64,000 bases of DNA from contig JAWQUS010000017.1 of NCBI GenBank assembly GCA_036365455.1, forward strand, positions 1,674,001-1,738,000, given 5' to 3'. The notes below the pieces were generated by a model, which searched no databases, had not been told where the DNA came from, and saw only the letters and a program-made list of their open reading frames with translations. The first letter of the stretch is position 1. Every line of letters begins with the position of its first letter. Both the position numbers and the translations under genes were made by a program. This document shows positions 1 through 10,408 of the stretch, one piece after another. The stretch comes from Macrosoma leucophasiata. Lineage: Eukaryota; Arthropoda; Insecta; Lepidoptera; Hedylidae.

Positions 1-84
1 ACCTGACAATGCAAAAGTGTCCTTGTAGACCAATTTGAAATAAATGATTTGAATTTTGATTTTTTTTTTAATTTATGGCTAGTA

Positions 85-128
85 TGGCTTACTCCTCTCA
101 GATCCGCCGTGGCCGATGTTGCTCTATG
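85..128. mobile_element. Fragment of hAT-type MITE (family C)
   Basis: The last ~44 bp of the family seen intact at 19967-20249, ending in the inverted terminal sequence GTTGCTCTATG. The other end is missing. Confidence 0.6.
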
Positions 129-166
129 CTGAGCGCAAATCTGTCTAGAATTACCTTTATTATGTT

Positions 167-412
167 ATGAAGGTGGCAAACATGCTTCTAGTTCACATGT
201 ATGTTAAGTGATGACCGCAGTCTAGCCTATAGACGTCTACACAAAAATCAGAGGTCAGCAGCGGTTGCCATCCCTGTGACCTTAGGTGTTATGTCTCATG
301 ACAGAGACAAAATAACTTTGGTCTGAGGGTTCGCAACGCATCTGATGTTTGACGTATAGGCTGCAGTCATCACTTAACATCAATGTGAACTGTGTGCGTG
401 CTTGTTTTACTG
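167..412. repeat. Two partial copies of repeat family A, head to head
   Basis: Positions 167-317 match family A in reverse (GGCAAACATGC, then AAGTGATGACCGCAG). Positions 325-412 match it forward (GGCTGCAGTCATCACTTAAC). Family A is a ~280-bp non-autonomous repeat with about 20 copies in this window; the best full copies are at 20644-20932 and 63199-63482. Confidence 0.65.
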
Positions 413-1014
413 AAAAATAGTGCAAGGAAAAGACTTCCTTCACGTGTTGCTATGAGGCTTGAATGAAGAAAGATCGTTGTCATAATTCGGGTGGGACGTA
501 TCAATTATACGGTATACTTAATTTATTACAAGTTATGAGTAAATCGATTAGGTAGGTTCCTATTGCAAGAAATCGATTTCGTGTTTTCAAAGTGGATTGC
601 TTTAATATAAGTTCAGGCGATTTATATCGCTTACAAATAGCTTACTTTAAAGTTATTTTAGATAGTGAAAGTGCTAGCTAATTCACTTACGACCTTTGCA
701 GACATCATACCTACCTGTTTTCTTATTTGCGTAAGTGATTCTAAATTAACATGCGTTTTCTTACCGAAGTTGTATGTACCCTATAACTTAAAACAACTTA
801 ATATTTTTAAGTGCTATCTCAGCAAATATATTCACTGTATTATTATTATATATTATGTTTAATAAAAATATATTTATTCAGTATTTTTGGTGATTTCCTC
901 GAAGAACCTAGAATATATTTTTAGACTTTCCTACATTACAACACGTTGAGATTCCAAATTCGGTGCCTTTTCAATAATTTAAAGCATAAACCAACGATAT
1001 AAAATAAAATTTTA
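413..1014. other. Unassigned AT-rich DNA
   Basis: No convincing gene or repeat was seen. A short stretch near 704-738 is flanked by acceptor-like and donor-like dinucleotides, but nothing supports it as an exon. Confidence 0.4.
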
Positions 1015-1345
1015 AAGAATCTTGACCCAAAACTTGGCAATGGCCACCGCATTGTCCGTAGCCCCGCTAAGCTCGCTTGTGGAGCAGCTAGTGGGACACA
1101 GAGGGCAAACCATCAAATGAGCCATCGTCTGAACGGATTATCCACAGTCGCACATCGTATTAACTGAGAAACCCCACTTAACCAGGTTTTCCCTGCAGCG
1201 ACCAACCTGGGTTCGCAGAAGATTAAGCGATTTCCATATTGGCCACTGCAGGTTATGGCCAGGAGGCAGGGACTCCGAGGGTGGTACAAAACCTGAAGGA
1301 GGAGGACACTTGGCAGCCCATAGATGTTTTTTGGCCTCTACAGGT
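1015..1345 (-). mobile_element. 3' end of a non-LTR retrotransposon ORF2 (remnant)
   Basis: The minus strand encodes LRTQVGRCRENLVKWGF, then CDCG, then, after a frame change near 1138, AHLMVCPLCP and AKFWVKIL with a stop near 1016. This C-terminal block with spaced Cys and His (CxCG...H...CPLC) is typical of the zinc-finger-like end of insect LINE ORF2. The frame shift and absence of upstream reverse transcriptase make it a 5'-truncated dead copy. Confidence 0.7.
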
Positions 1346-2115
1346 GTGCAATCCAGAGATATTGTATATATAATATGCGTATAGGTATTATACGCATATT
1401 GAACGAGATAGAAAAGGCGATAATAGTCAATGTCATAGCGACATGACATTTCACTAAAGGAGAGACGGGAGGGTCGGACCCCCGAGGGCGCGACGCGGCG
1501 GCGTCTAGACAACGGGCATAAACATTTGTCATGTGAGGGACACTTGCCTACGTTACGTCATTTTGAGACTCTTCACCTATTCATGTCCTACACATACTCG
1601 TATTGGGTACCTGCAAAAAAAGGATAAATCAAATACTTAATATATCTTTGAGCTGATATTCACTGACTAAAAAGCAAAATTTATACCTAAACCACATTTT
1701 GACATGAACTACTTTCGACCAGCAGGCAAATTATGTAACTCGGTGGCCATCAATTTGTAAGCGACTGCAGTACATTGCTGTTTTCCTTAAATGTTGAAAT
1801 GATCGTATTTATCATGTATAGGCAAAAGAGTAATGTACTGTAAAGTGGCAATAAAAATGATAATATACCTTAAGGGCCTGTACCATGGTACCTTATTGCG
1901 ATTCAATTTAAGAATTGCTAAAATATTTTACTTATAGTCTAAATGACAGTGTGAAAGAAGAAACGAGACGAAAGAACCAATAGACTCAGTTTAGGTTATG
2001 CGAAGCGATTAATTTAATTGGAGTTTTATCTCAACACCCAATCAGCTGTTCTTTTCCCACAAATTAAAGCGAACAATGCACTGACCACAATTAAGCGATA
2101 TCCAAACCAATTTGC
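1346..2115. other. Unassigned DNA
   Basis: A GC-rich patch at 1460-1510 continues in frame with the LINE remnant but is not recognisable. The rest is AT-rich with no exon or repeat that I could identify. Confidence 0.35.
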
Positions 2116-2429
2116 GCGGTTAACATAGAGCAACACGGGCCACCGGCCGCGGCGGACCGGAGGGAAGTTTTCCCCTCTCTCAAAGTAAAAGACCAAATGG
2201 TCCTTTGCCCGTCGCCCAGATATTTAAATGTGTGTGTGAAATTGTTTATGTATATTGTTAAAGTCAAGGTGTGAGTTTCGTAGTAATAGACGATTTTTGT
2301 TGTGTGTGTCATACGTATTTACCTACCCCCGCAAAAAATTACGGACTGTTTTGCATCGGTAATAAACGCCATGGCTACTCCCCTCCGGTCCGCCGTGACC
2401 GGTGGGCCGAGTTGTTCTATGGCGGTTAA
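2116..2429. mobile_element. hAT-type MITE (family C) with 8-bp target duplication
   Basis: The element spans 2124-2421 and is bounded by inverted ends CATAGAGCAAC and GTTGTTCTATG. It is flanked by an exact 8-bp direct repeat GCGGTTAA (2116-2123 and 2422-2429). Eight-base duplications are the signature of hAT transposases. There is no coding capacity, so it is non-autonomous. Confidence 0.85.
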
Positions 2430-2664
2430 CGCTAAGCTTGTGATAAGATAATTGCTATTGTTGACTTGCGCGATGCGCTTTAGATGAATCCGACCTTGTG
2501 TTGATGTCATTGCAGTTATATTTGACTCTGACTCTACTCATTAGTTTTGTGGCTACATACGTGTCTGTGGTTTGCTGCGTGCGCTTGCACGAATTTCGTA
2601 ATAACAGCCTATTACCTATTAATCCATGGATTAATGTACAGTCTACAATAAGTCGTAGGCATGA

Positions 2665-3330
2665 AAGCGTCGGGACGTGATGAACCCATCGCCCTCCATT
2701 GGAGGAGAATTCTTCCGCTCGTGCAATCTGTCAACTCAATCCAATAGGGTAGTAGTAAACATAAGAATCAGCAGCGTCCCGTAATAAAACTACGGCCACT
2801 GTGATTGCCTATCCGCCTGCCAAGTGTGGCGATTATGGCATATTCTCCCCTAATAACGCACAACACGCACGATGCGCGCATGGCCCAGCGGCTGGTGTAG
2901 ATCGTAAGCGATCTACTCGGTTAAGCACTACGGGCGCGGTAGGGTGGGTAGTGGTAGTAGCGGTCACCCATCAGGTAACCACTAGTGGCAAATTAAATGC
3001 GCGTTTCCGTGCTTCGGAGGGCACGTTAAGCCGTCGGTCCCGGTTGCTATCGATGAATAGCAGTTGCTATCGTTCGTTAAACCTTGTCGGAGGCCTTATG
3101 GGTGGTTTGAAAACATCCGACAGCGGGTTGGCCACTAACCCACCCACCTCCACCAATCCGCATTGTAGCAGCGTGGTGGAGTAAGCTCCAGGCCTCCCCC
3201 CAAAAAGGGGAGAGACTCGTGCCCAGCAGTGGGATGTATACGCACAACACAGTTGTGGGCGTCTTTGAGGCAGGCTTTGTCCAGCAGTAGAGGTCTTGCG
3301 GCTGGAGTGATGGTGATGAGGTTGTAGACA
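2665..3330 (+). mobile_element. Non-autonomous element (family F), split by a SINE
   Basis: The left part (2665-2866) and right part (3251-3330) match the copy at 36775-37045, including GTCCAGCAGTAG near the end and a TGATGGTGATGA tail. The tail resembles the 3' end of the RTE-type LINE at 36.2 kb, which suggests mobilisation by RTE machinery. A 5S-derived SINE was inserted later at 2867. Confidence 0.6.
2856..3250 (+). mobile_element. 5S rRNA-derived SINE (copy 1), full length
   Basis: The body is 2867-3239 (373 bp), flanked by an 11-bp direct repeat ACGCACAACAC (2856-2866 and 3240-3250). The head holds CTCGGTTAAGCACTACGGG and GGGCGCGG, like the internal promoter region of 5S rRNA. The rest matches the copy at 27474-27851. 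The tail CCCAGCAGTGGGATGTATA resembles the RTE LINE terminus, but this copy lacks the (ATT)n tract. Confidence 0.75.
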
Positions 3331-5150
3331 TAATTTATGTTTACGGCTCGTCGCGAGACTGCCGCAGTTTACTTCACCGAGCGCAAAAGGCTCCGAGCGT
3401 AGATATCTACAACTGCTTAAAGGAGCCTTCTTTGGTTCCGAACTTTGGTTTAAGGCGTAGGTGTAGAAAGTGGTATACCATTAGGGGGTGCATCTTTCGT
3501 CATTTACGGTTATTGATAACCGGAATCGAACGTACGAACTCGCATATCGTCGGTTAAGGCGCGGACGGACGAACGGACAAGTTGAAAGTATGTGGAGGGG
3601 CAGGTGGAAATGTTCCTCCGACGAAAAGAAGGATCCTCCGACCAGGCGTGGTGATATCTCCTAGCACGCCGCAGCCCAACGGTTACCGTTGCCGAGTTGT
3701 TTACATGGAGCAACTCATATGGAAATTCATATGTGCGATTCAGCTCAGTCATTAACCATCTTTCGTACTATCTAGTAAGACAAGTACCTACTTTTGTTTC
3801 ATTAGTTTTCGAATAGGTGGCCCATTACGTTGTGGACGCTACATCTTTAGGAATTTTATGTTGTTGTTGTTTGCCACCTTGATAGAAAACACGGAGCCAT
3901 ACAACATATCGTTTTAATACAGTCGTAAAATACCCCAGTATTTAGGTATAATAGAACTAAAAAGTACTAGATCATCAGTAAACCCAGGAGGGACGTAGCT
4001 GGCGTGCGGTGTCAACATTAGTCGACTTAACAGCCATCGGTAGATATATCGAGACAGTGACTCGAATTGAGCTTGTTTATCTTTAGACTTTTCATTTTTA
4101 TTTTAGCTTTGGATAAATTATTCGTTCTCTTTTTACGTAAGACGCCTGTTTTCCTTGATTCATGCAAACCTGCAAATATAATTCGCCAGTTACGATTAGT
4201 CCCATGTGGTCCTATATGTCGAGCACATAACAAAACTCCGGGAAGCGTTGCTAGGCGTCCAGATAAAGCCGGAGAAAGTTAGGCTTTTTGAATGCGTGTC
4301 CGGTCATAATTGACTGTGTCCGGCCTTTGTTAGACTTTTAAGATGTCGCAAACCAGCGAGCGCCGAGCATGACCGAGTGTTTCTGTCGCTGGTGTCCGGC
4401 CTTTTTGCTCAAATGTCTCGCAAAACTTGGTGGTCTGTCCGGCTATTTAGGTTTGGCGACCTAGTAACCCTATTTCGGAGGATGGAATCTTCCAAAAGCG
4501 TAGCGAGAGCTTAGCGTAGTAGTAGTGACCTGCTACCCGCTACATATTGTAGTTAGTTTCAAAGTTCAAACGGACATCAATACCAGCGACAAGTGTTGTA
4601 TGGCTCCTAAATTTGCATAGGTTAGTAGTTTGCTTTTATGCAATTGTTATTTAAAGTTTAATCAGAGTGCATAAGACCGTTCAAACAGATCCAGTATGAT
4701 TAAAAATAAAGGTACCTATAATGTTAAACATCATCCATATAATCTTTTTGTAATGAATTCGCTAATGGAGATTTTATCGCGCGTCGTACCAGGTACATAC
4801 AAGGTACAATGGTGGTATAGTTGGTTAAAGCTATTACACCTATATACCTGTATTTTTGTATTTCAATTCAAATCTCTTAAGATGTTGTGTTATTTTTGTA
4901 TGGACTATTTAGGTGGACTTTGGCGTCGGGAGGTGACGATCCCCCACTAGGGAATGATAAACAGTAGTTACAAATGGGGATCTTATAACTAATCAGCGAT
5001 GTATTCCAGACAACCACGTTAGAGGAAACTGAAATAAGTGACACTGAAGGAATAACTTGGGGATATTGAAATGTTATTGTGTTATACATACCTAATAATG
5101 TATTAAACAATGTATTTAAATAATGTATTAATTAATTTGTAAACTGTTTC
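3331..5150. other. Unassigned DNA with a TGTCCGG cluster
   Basis: No supported gene was found. Four copies of TGTCCGG(C/T)C-like sequence lie within about 150 bp (near 4298, 4317, 4394 and 4436). Exons upstream of the 5443 gene may be hidden here, but none shows a phase-compatible frame with good splice sites. Confidence 0.3.
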
Positions 5151-5205
5151 TGTAGCTTAGTGGTAGCAGGCCACTGCTACTAATTATTCTGGTTCCGTTC
5201 CGTTA
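5151..5205 (+). repeat. tRNA-like SINE remnant
   Basis: TAGCTTAGTGGTAGCAGGCC resembles the D-arm region of a tRNA-derived promoter. The same head occurs at 6895-6965, and in reverse at 45805-45835, so it belongs to a dispersed repeat rather than a tRNA gene. Confidence 0.4.
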
Positions 5206-5442
5206 TTTCTGGCACAGACCTCAGGAGCAACAACACATTGAAATCTCTGGTTTTATGTAAATGTTTATAGACTACAGTATTCACTTACCATCATGTGAAC
5301 TGTTACTGTATGCATCAACGAATAAGTTATATTTTTCTCTACCTCAGAAGGCCGTTCAATTTGTCATCTCTTTAAAAATGTACAGAAATTTAGTCACCGT
5401 ATATATCTGTTTACTTACTAAAAATACTTTCATTCTTATCAG

Positions 5443-5539
5443 AGGAAAAAATGAACACACAACGGGTGCGAAAAACGCGCAACTGCTGTGCATGTCCAGC
5501 AACAGTCCAAGGCAACCGACCACTCCTCAGTTGTTACGG
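5443..5539 (+). CDS. Exon of unrecognised gene (first one visible)
   Basis: 97 bp: one base completing a codon, then 32 codons ending in CGG. The acceptor is CTTATCAG with a pyrimidine-rich tract before it; the donor is CGG|GTAAGT. It encodes a polar, disordered-looking segment (GAKNAQLLCMSSNSPRQPT). Confidence 0.7.
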
Positions 5540-7370
5540 GTAAGTTCTGTTTTATTATTCCGGGGATGTATTAGGTTTGCCGTTATATTAATAAATAAAT
5601 AATAATGGCAACCCTTGATACGTCCCATTGCTGGGCACGAGTCCACTTCTTGGGAGGAGGCCTAGAGCTTACTCCACCACGCTGCTCCAATGCGGGTTGG
5701 TGGAGGTAAGGGTTAGTTGCCAACCTGTTGTCGGATGTTTTTCAAACCGCCCATAAGGCCTCCGACAAGGTTTAACGACTGCTATCTATCGATAGCCACC
5801 GGAACAGACAGCTTAACGTACCCTCCGAAGCACGGAAAGCGTTTTTATGTATATGTACGATACTATATATATTTCCCCACATTGTAATAATCGATTTTAT
5901 CACAATAAACTTACGTTTGACATGATTGATTCAACTCTTTGTCACCTTAAATACTCAGATACTAGAAGAGACAATCCAAAAGAAGACACCCAGATCCCTG
6001 CTACCCAAGCGTCAAAAGAACAGCGATCGTTTCCGTATGCAGTTCAACCTGAGCGAACAGACTATGGACAACATGTTCCGGTACCGGACCAAGTTTGTGC
6101 AGCACATGCTACACAGTTCCATGTACGCTAACAGTGCAGTTGGGAAACCGTGGGAAATGATCGGGAGGTAAGATATTTCTACTGTTGATTGTCGGAGTAT
6201 TTGTTTCGATAGACACTTCAACTACAGCGAGAAGATTATGGGTAACATGACATGTATCGCTAACGGACCAAGTTTGTGCAGCACATACTACACAGTTCCA
6301 TGTACGCTAACAGTGCAGTTGGGAAACCGTGGGAAATGATCGGAAGGTAAGATATTTTTTTACTGTTGATTAGAGACTATTAAGACCTGTTTTAATAAAA
6401 AAAACAACCTCTCAAGTCACTAAGCCTGAGTTGCACCAAGACATTTGTTAAAATTATTGTAACATTTCACATCCTTCTCTAATTTTTAAAAGATTTCTTT
6501 AAGCTAGAGAAGGATGTGAAATGTTACAATAACCTTAACAAATGTCTTGGTGCAACCCAGGCTATGTTTAGGAATAAATGCTTGATCTATGTAAACAGAT
6601 TCGCCTCGTTATACGTAGGGTTCATCAAACCTAAATGGAGTTGTAAACAGGTACCGGTTGTAAATAAGATAGGGAGAGTATACAAATTAAATTTTCAACA
6701 TGGAATGCTCGTAGCACCCGGGAAAATATAGTATCGGTGAGGGTGAGTCCGTGGTCCATGTGTATGTGTGCATGACCCCCCTCCCCTCCCCCTCCTGCCC
6801 CGCCGTTATCGTGATCGGTACCATCAGAGTCAGGAAAAGGGGGGCGGGAATATTAGAAATATCTTTAAATTTGTTTTTTGCATTGAAAGTGCATGAAAGT
6901 GGTAGCAGGCCACTACTGCTACGCTGGGGACTTGGGTTCGATTCCCGGATCGGGGGCTATCGGAGATAACGGTGTAAAATCCTTTATCTCTGATTCTTCT
7001 ATTGGGTTTTTTATATTTTCTGGAAATTTCCCCATAGTAGTTTGGTAATGTGCCCGGAGATATCAACAGGCTCGCCACCTGTTACATGGCCCAAAACGTA
7101 ACCGGCGAATCGTGGGTGTTTGTATGTATAGAATACATGCATTTACCTCTGCCTACCCCTACGGGAATTACAGGCGTAGTTTACATTAATGTCGTACTGT
7201 CCATCTTGTATGTTTAGCTCACCTTCAGTATTCTCGATGTTTTTGATTAACTGGTTATCCTTTCCAGTGTTTCAGAACAAATCATCGACGAGCTGTTGTT
7301 GAATTGCGCCAAAGAAATGGAACTGCATCAAGTTGTGCAAGACTTGTACAAGTGCGAGACCACGTTGTGA
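5443..7370 (+). CDS. 3' part of an unrecognised protein-coding gene (three exons)
   Basis: Three exons join in one frame: 5443-5539, 5959-6167 and 7268-7370, ending in TGA. The visible product is about 135 residues: a polar Ser/Pro/Thr/Gln stretch (SSNSPRQPTTPQLLR), a basic linker (LLPKRQKNSDRF), then a helical block running from FNLSEQTMDNMFRYR through SVSEQIIDELLLNC to a C-terminal ELHQVVQDLYKCETTL. Introns are GT-AG (donors GTAAGT and GTAAGA; acceptors TATCAG, ACTCAG and TTCCAG) and phases agree. The first visible exon begins in the middle of a codon, so upstream exons are missing. The Leu-rich helical C-terminus with no membrane segment suggests a soluble scaffold or coiled-coil protein, but I do not recognise the family. 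It converges with the transporter gene. Confidence 0.75.
5588..5842 (-). mobile_element. 5S rRNA-derived SINE (copy 2), 5'-truncated
   Basis: Reverse-oriented copy: the (ATT)n tail is at 5588-5603 and the body continues to about 5840, where the 5S-like head is missing. It lies in the intron between 5539 and 5959. Confidence 0.75.
5959..6167 (+). CDS. Exon of unrecognised gene, later partly duplicated
   Basis: 209 bp in phase 0, following acceptor TACTCAG and ending in GGG AG|GTAAGA. It encodes the residues from ILEETIQKKTPRS to GKPWEMIG. Its last ~83 bp plus ~23 bp of following intron are repeated at 6264-6372. Confidence 0.8.
6264..6372 (+). pseudogene. Partial tandem duplicate of the preceding exon
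   Basis: Positions 6264-6372 repeat 6085-6190 at an offset of 179 bp, with only a few substitutions and a longer T run. The copy includes the exon end (KPWEMIG) and a splice donor (AG|GTAAGA) but has no copy of the acceptor, and no good AG with a pyrimidine tract lies just upstream. It is therefore probably an unspliced exon fragment, although the second donor could allow an alternative longer exon. Confidence 0.8.
6423..6563. mobile_element. Foldback MITE (AGCCTGRGTTGCACCA ends)
   Basis: About 141 bp with arms of ~58 bp: AGCCTGAGTTGCACCAAGAC on the left and the inverse, ending GGTGCAACCCAGGCT, on the right. Related copies lie at 31535-31680, with partial ends near 18298-18335 and 56148-56195. 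Confidence 0.8.
6895..6965 (+). repeat. tRNA-like SINE remnant
   Basis: AGTGGTAGCAGGCCACTACT followed by GGGTTCGATTCCCGG, which is a good B box. It is the same repeat as at 5151-5205. There is no complete acceptor stem, so I do not call it a tRNA gene. Confidence 0.5.
7096..7170 (-). repeat. Short dispersed repeat (GGGGTAGGCAGAGGTAAATG type)
   Basis: The reverse complement contains GGGGTAGGCAGAGGTAAATG. It recurs at 22095-22165, 29815-29885 and 45490-45545, and related forms are at 23340-23410 and 42490-42570. Confidence 0.5.
7268..7370 (+). CDS. Terminal coding exon of unrecognised gene
   Basis: 103 bp: one base completing a Ser codon, 33 codons, then TGA. The acceptor is TATCCTTTCCAG. It encodes VSEQIIDELLLNCAKEMEL, then HQVVQDLYKCETTL, a predicted amphipathic helix. 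Confidence 0.8.
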
Positions 7371-7470
7371 TTTATATTTGTGAGAGTTTTTATACATTGA
7401 ATTATTTTTATTTAAAAATGTTTTTTATTTACTTATCAGTTTTGATATGTTAAGAAATAAATACCGTTTT
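7371..7470 (+). terminator. Probable 3' UTR and polyadenylation signal
   Basis: AATAAA occurs at about 7456, roughly 85 bp after the stop codon at 7370, in AT-rich sequence. No other signal is as close. Confidence 0.45.
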
Positions 7471-7479
7471 TGTAAGGTA

Positions 7480-8981
7480 TCAAAAACAGTAAAGGTACAC
7501 TATATGTAGTCTATGGTGAAATTATGTCTTCGGATATTATCTTAGCCTTTCAAATATTTGCTATGCTTTCCGAAAAATAAACACATAAACGACAAAAACA
7601 CAACATGTATGCGTAGTAAATTTTAACAGGTAAGGCTTACTATAAGACTGTGGCGTGCAATACATATGGACAGATAGATAGAGCTCACCTCAGCACCTCA
7701 CCGGCAGTTACTTTTTTAATGTTAAATATTCGAAATTATCGTATTTTTTTTTATTCTTACTTAAGAAAATAAGTACTCCAATGCTATTCTACCGCGAGAT
7801 ATTGAGGTAGGCTCCGCCCTTTCGCTAAGATGCAATGCACGCCACTGATGACAGATCGCCTTTCGAATTATCTTCCTCAAAAGAAAATAGAATGATAATT
7901 AACATAAATATATATTTTAATAAATTAGGTATATCTCGTTAAACACAAGTAACCGAACGCTCGTCCGTCAATGCACGACACTTCAGTCTTACAAACACAA
8001 TTTCTGATACTATTTTCTCAACAGTTCCATATTGTAGCATAATTTCAGACTAAATAAATATGAAAGAAAGAATTGAGTCATTAAGAGATGCAATATTGAT
8101 TTACTCACAAGATCAAGCAAAGTAAAGTCTGCTATAAAACATATTGAGAGTAGATGTTCCACTTCCTAGGATATGACTTTAATCATTCCCTTTTTTACCA
8201 AACCAAACTCATCTCATTTATTTTGAATTGTAACTGCTTTTGCTTTTAAAACATATTTTTGATGTGTACAGCTAAATAATATTATTTTCAAAGATTATAA
8301 ATATATCAAATTATCTTCCTTTTACAATAGCTGATTACTGATACAATGTTCTTCGGGTAAAAGGAGTGGGAGATTGTACACGCAAGAAAAGCCGCAAATG
8401 TAATTTCTACAATCAAGTCAGTTAATTTATATTATCAGTAGTACAGTGAAAATATCAATTCTGCGAAATAAGGAACTGTTTGAACGCTCTTAACAACTAA
8501 AATTCGTCTAAACTGTACATTAAAAAGTATTTATATTAAGTCACTAAACATAAAACCAGGTTAACCACTGAATACAGCGTACATCACTTAATTGCACTGG
8601 CAATCCCGTATTTTTTTCACATGTATTTAGAAAAAATGTCACGTGCAGAGTGCACATGGCATATGCGTGAATGCTCTGAAAACCGTCTCGAATTCCTCTT
8701 GGTATTACGTATGAGCAAATATTTTTGAGCTTGATATATGTAACTCATCTTAAAATTTAGATTTATCATCAAGTTCTTGAAGGTTCTGTACTACTGTCGT
8801 CATCAGTGTCGTCATCCCGTCCGATAATATAGAGGAGAGGGCAGGTTTTACCAACCATGTTGGTCAAATGTCAGTTAACATTTGCTGTATTTTAACAGTT
8901 TTCAGTTAAATTACCCGCCACCCTCTGCGACGGCCATGATCATTGGTACGATTCCCGAAATACTAAATCCCCAAGCCCCAT
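7480..8981. other. Intergenic / 3' UTR region between convergent genes
   Basis: AT-rich with no ORF of note. On the minus strand, AATAAA occurs (TTTATT on plus at about 8217), which would give the transporter a 3' UTR of roughly 0.75 kb. No recognised repeat was seen. Confidence 0.35.
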
Positions 8982-10408
8982 TTATACATCGTCATCCTTA
9001 TTTAAACTCATTCTGAATGAATTCAAAACATCTCCAAATTTATCTTTTTGCCTTTTTAACGTGTCATTCTTCTCCATCTTAGGCAATTTCGCTATACTCT
9101 CTGAACTAGATGTATCTGTATGATAGGATTCTTCAGGTGTAGGTGGGTTAGACTTCATGAGCCTCGGTTTTAACATAAGTGGACCACCAGCAGCAAATAT
9201 GCTTTCTAATTTATTCTTCAAATCTTCTCTACTCAAAGTCTGTTCCTTTGGTTCTTCTTCAGGCTCGTGGTCCTTGTTTTCTGTGCTGATATGACGCAAA
9301 TTGTGAGCTACGTCTTTAGACATCAGTTCTTTTTTCAAATCCAAAAATATTGATGGTCGTTCGCGATTGATAGGATAATCTGTATTATCTGCTACATTAC
9401 CAGTCGAGTGAGATCTCTTACGTTGCTCGTCTCCTTCGTTTTCCGAACTCATTTTGTTCTGAAAAATATCGTTCAGTTTTGACATAAAATGCATTTGCTT
9501 ATCGCTACCGAACACCATGGTGCCGTCGTCTTGCGAATTATTCGATTGAACGCTCTCTCTGGGCTTGTTAATTTCTTCTGGTTCTACTAATTTCGATTTT
9601 GATGTCCGACCTACGGATATAGTGAAAGATTTCTTAAATGGAGAACTTTTAAAAAAGTTCTCATCCAGAGGGGGCGGTATTGGTATATTGGAGGCGTCTT
9701 CCCGTACGTCGTCATTTGATTCAATTATTCTGTCTATGGTATCTGAATACCCTGATTCGTCTGTCCTGGAATTCGTTTCACTTTCGTTAAAAGCAGTTAT
9801 TTCTTCACTTTCGTCAACGTCAGCTCGCTCTTCTTCTTCGTTGACTCTCGGCAAATCCTCTCTATGCACTTGAGCTATAACATCATATTTAGATAATACT
9901 TGATTACCCATAGATGCGTCTGAACCAGCGTCCGACAATTCGCTTAAAGATTTTCTATGGCCTGTATTTTCTTGTGATGCAGACACAACGTCGTCATGCT
10001 TTTGTTCCTTCAAACTAATCAATTCGCCATAGCTATCTTCTTCAGCTTGCAAAACTTGATCTAGCAAATCTATTATTTTAGCTTCTTTTTCTTCATTATT
10101 GTCTTCGACAATAGCGTGCTGTACTATAATGTCTTCGGCAATAATTATTTGATTCTTCTCAATTAGTTCTGAAGTTATATCACTCGTTGCGATTACAACT
10201 ATGTCACTATCTATGTCATCTTGATGCAAGCTATGATCGCCTCCATAAGCACTACCTTTAGTAGTGCTAGGAGGATTTGGTGTTTCAACCACAATTTGCA
10301 CAGGCGGTTTTCCATTTATGTTCGAGTGGGACGCTTTTAGGTATTCATCTAGATCATTAAAGTCATCGTGTTTGTAGCAGTAGACGCATATAAAATAGAT
10401 TGGTATAC
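8982..10408 (-). CDS. Transporter exon 14: last TM end and whole cytosolic tail
   Basis: 1427 bp, residues 538-1012. It follows acceptor TTTGACTTTCAG and starts with the end of the last membrane helix ([11 protein letters not shown]). The rest is a polar, Glu/Asp/Ser-rich tail with a short proline run (IPIPPPL, ~779-785) and three similar short amphipathic motifs: MSKLNDIFQ (~846), [13 protein letters not shown] (~934) and [11 protein letters not shown] (~992). A single exon encodes nearly half of the protein. Confidence 0.92.

Noticed and set aside
2801..3184. 127-codon open frame on the plus strand
   Set aside because: It spans a target duplication and the 5S-derived SINE; not a protein gene.
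9565..9873. Open frame on the plus strand inside transporter exon 14
   Set aside because: It is antisense to a long, well-supported coding exon and shows no domain or start context of its own.
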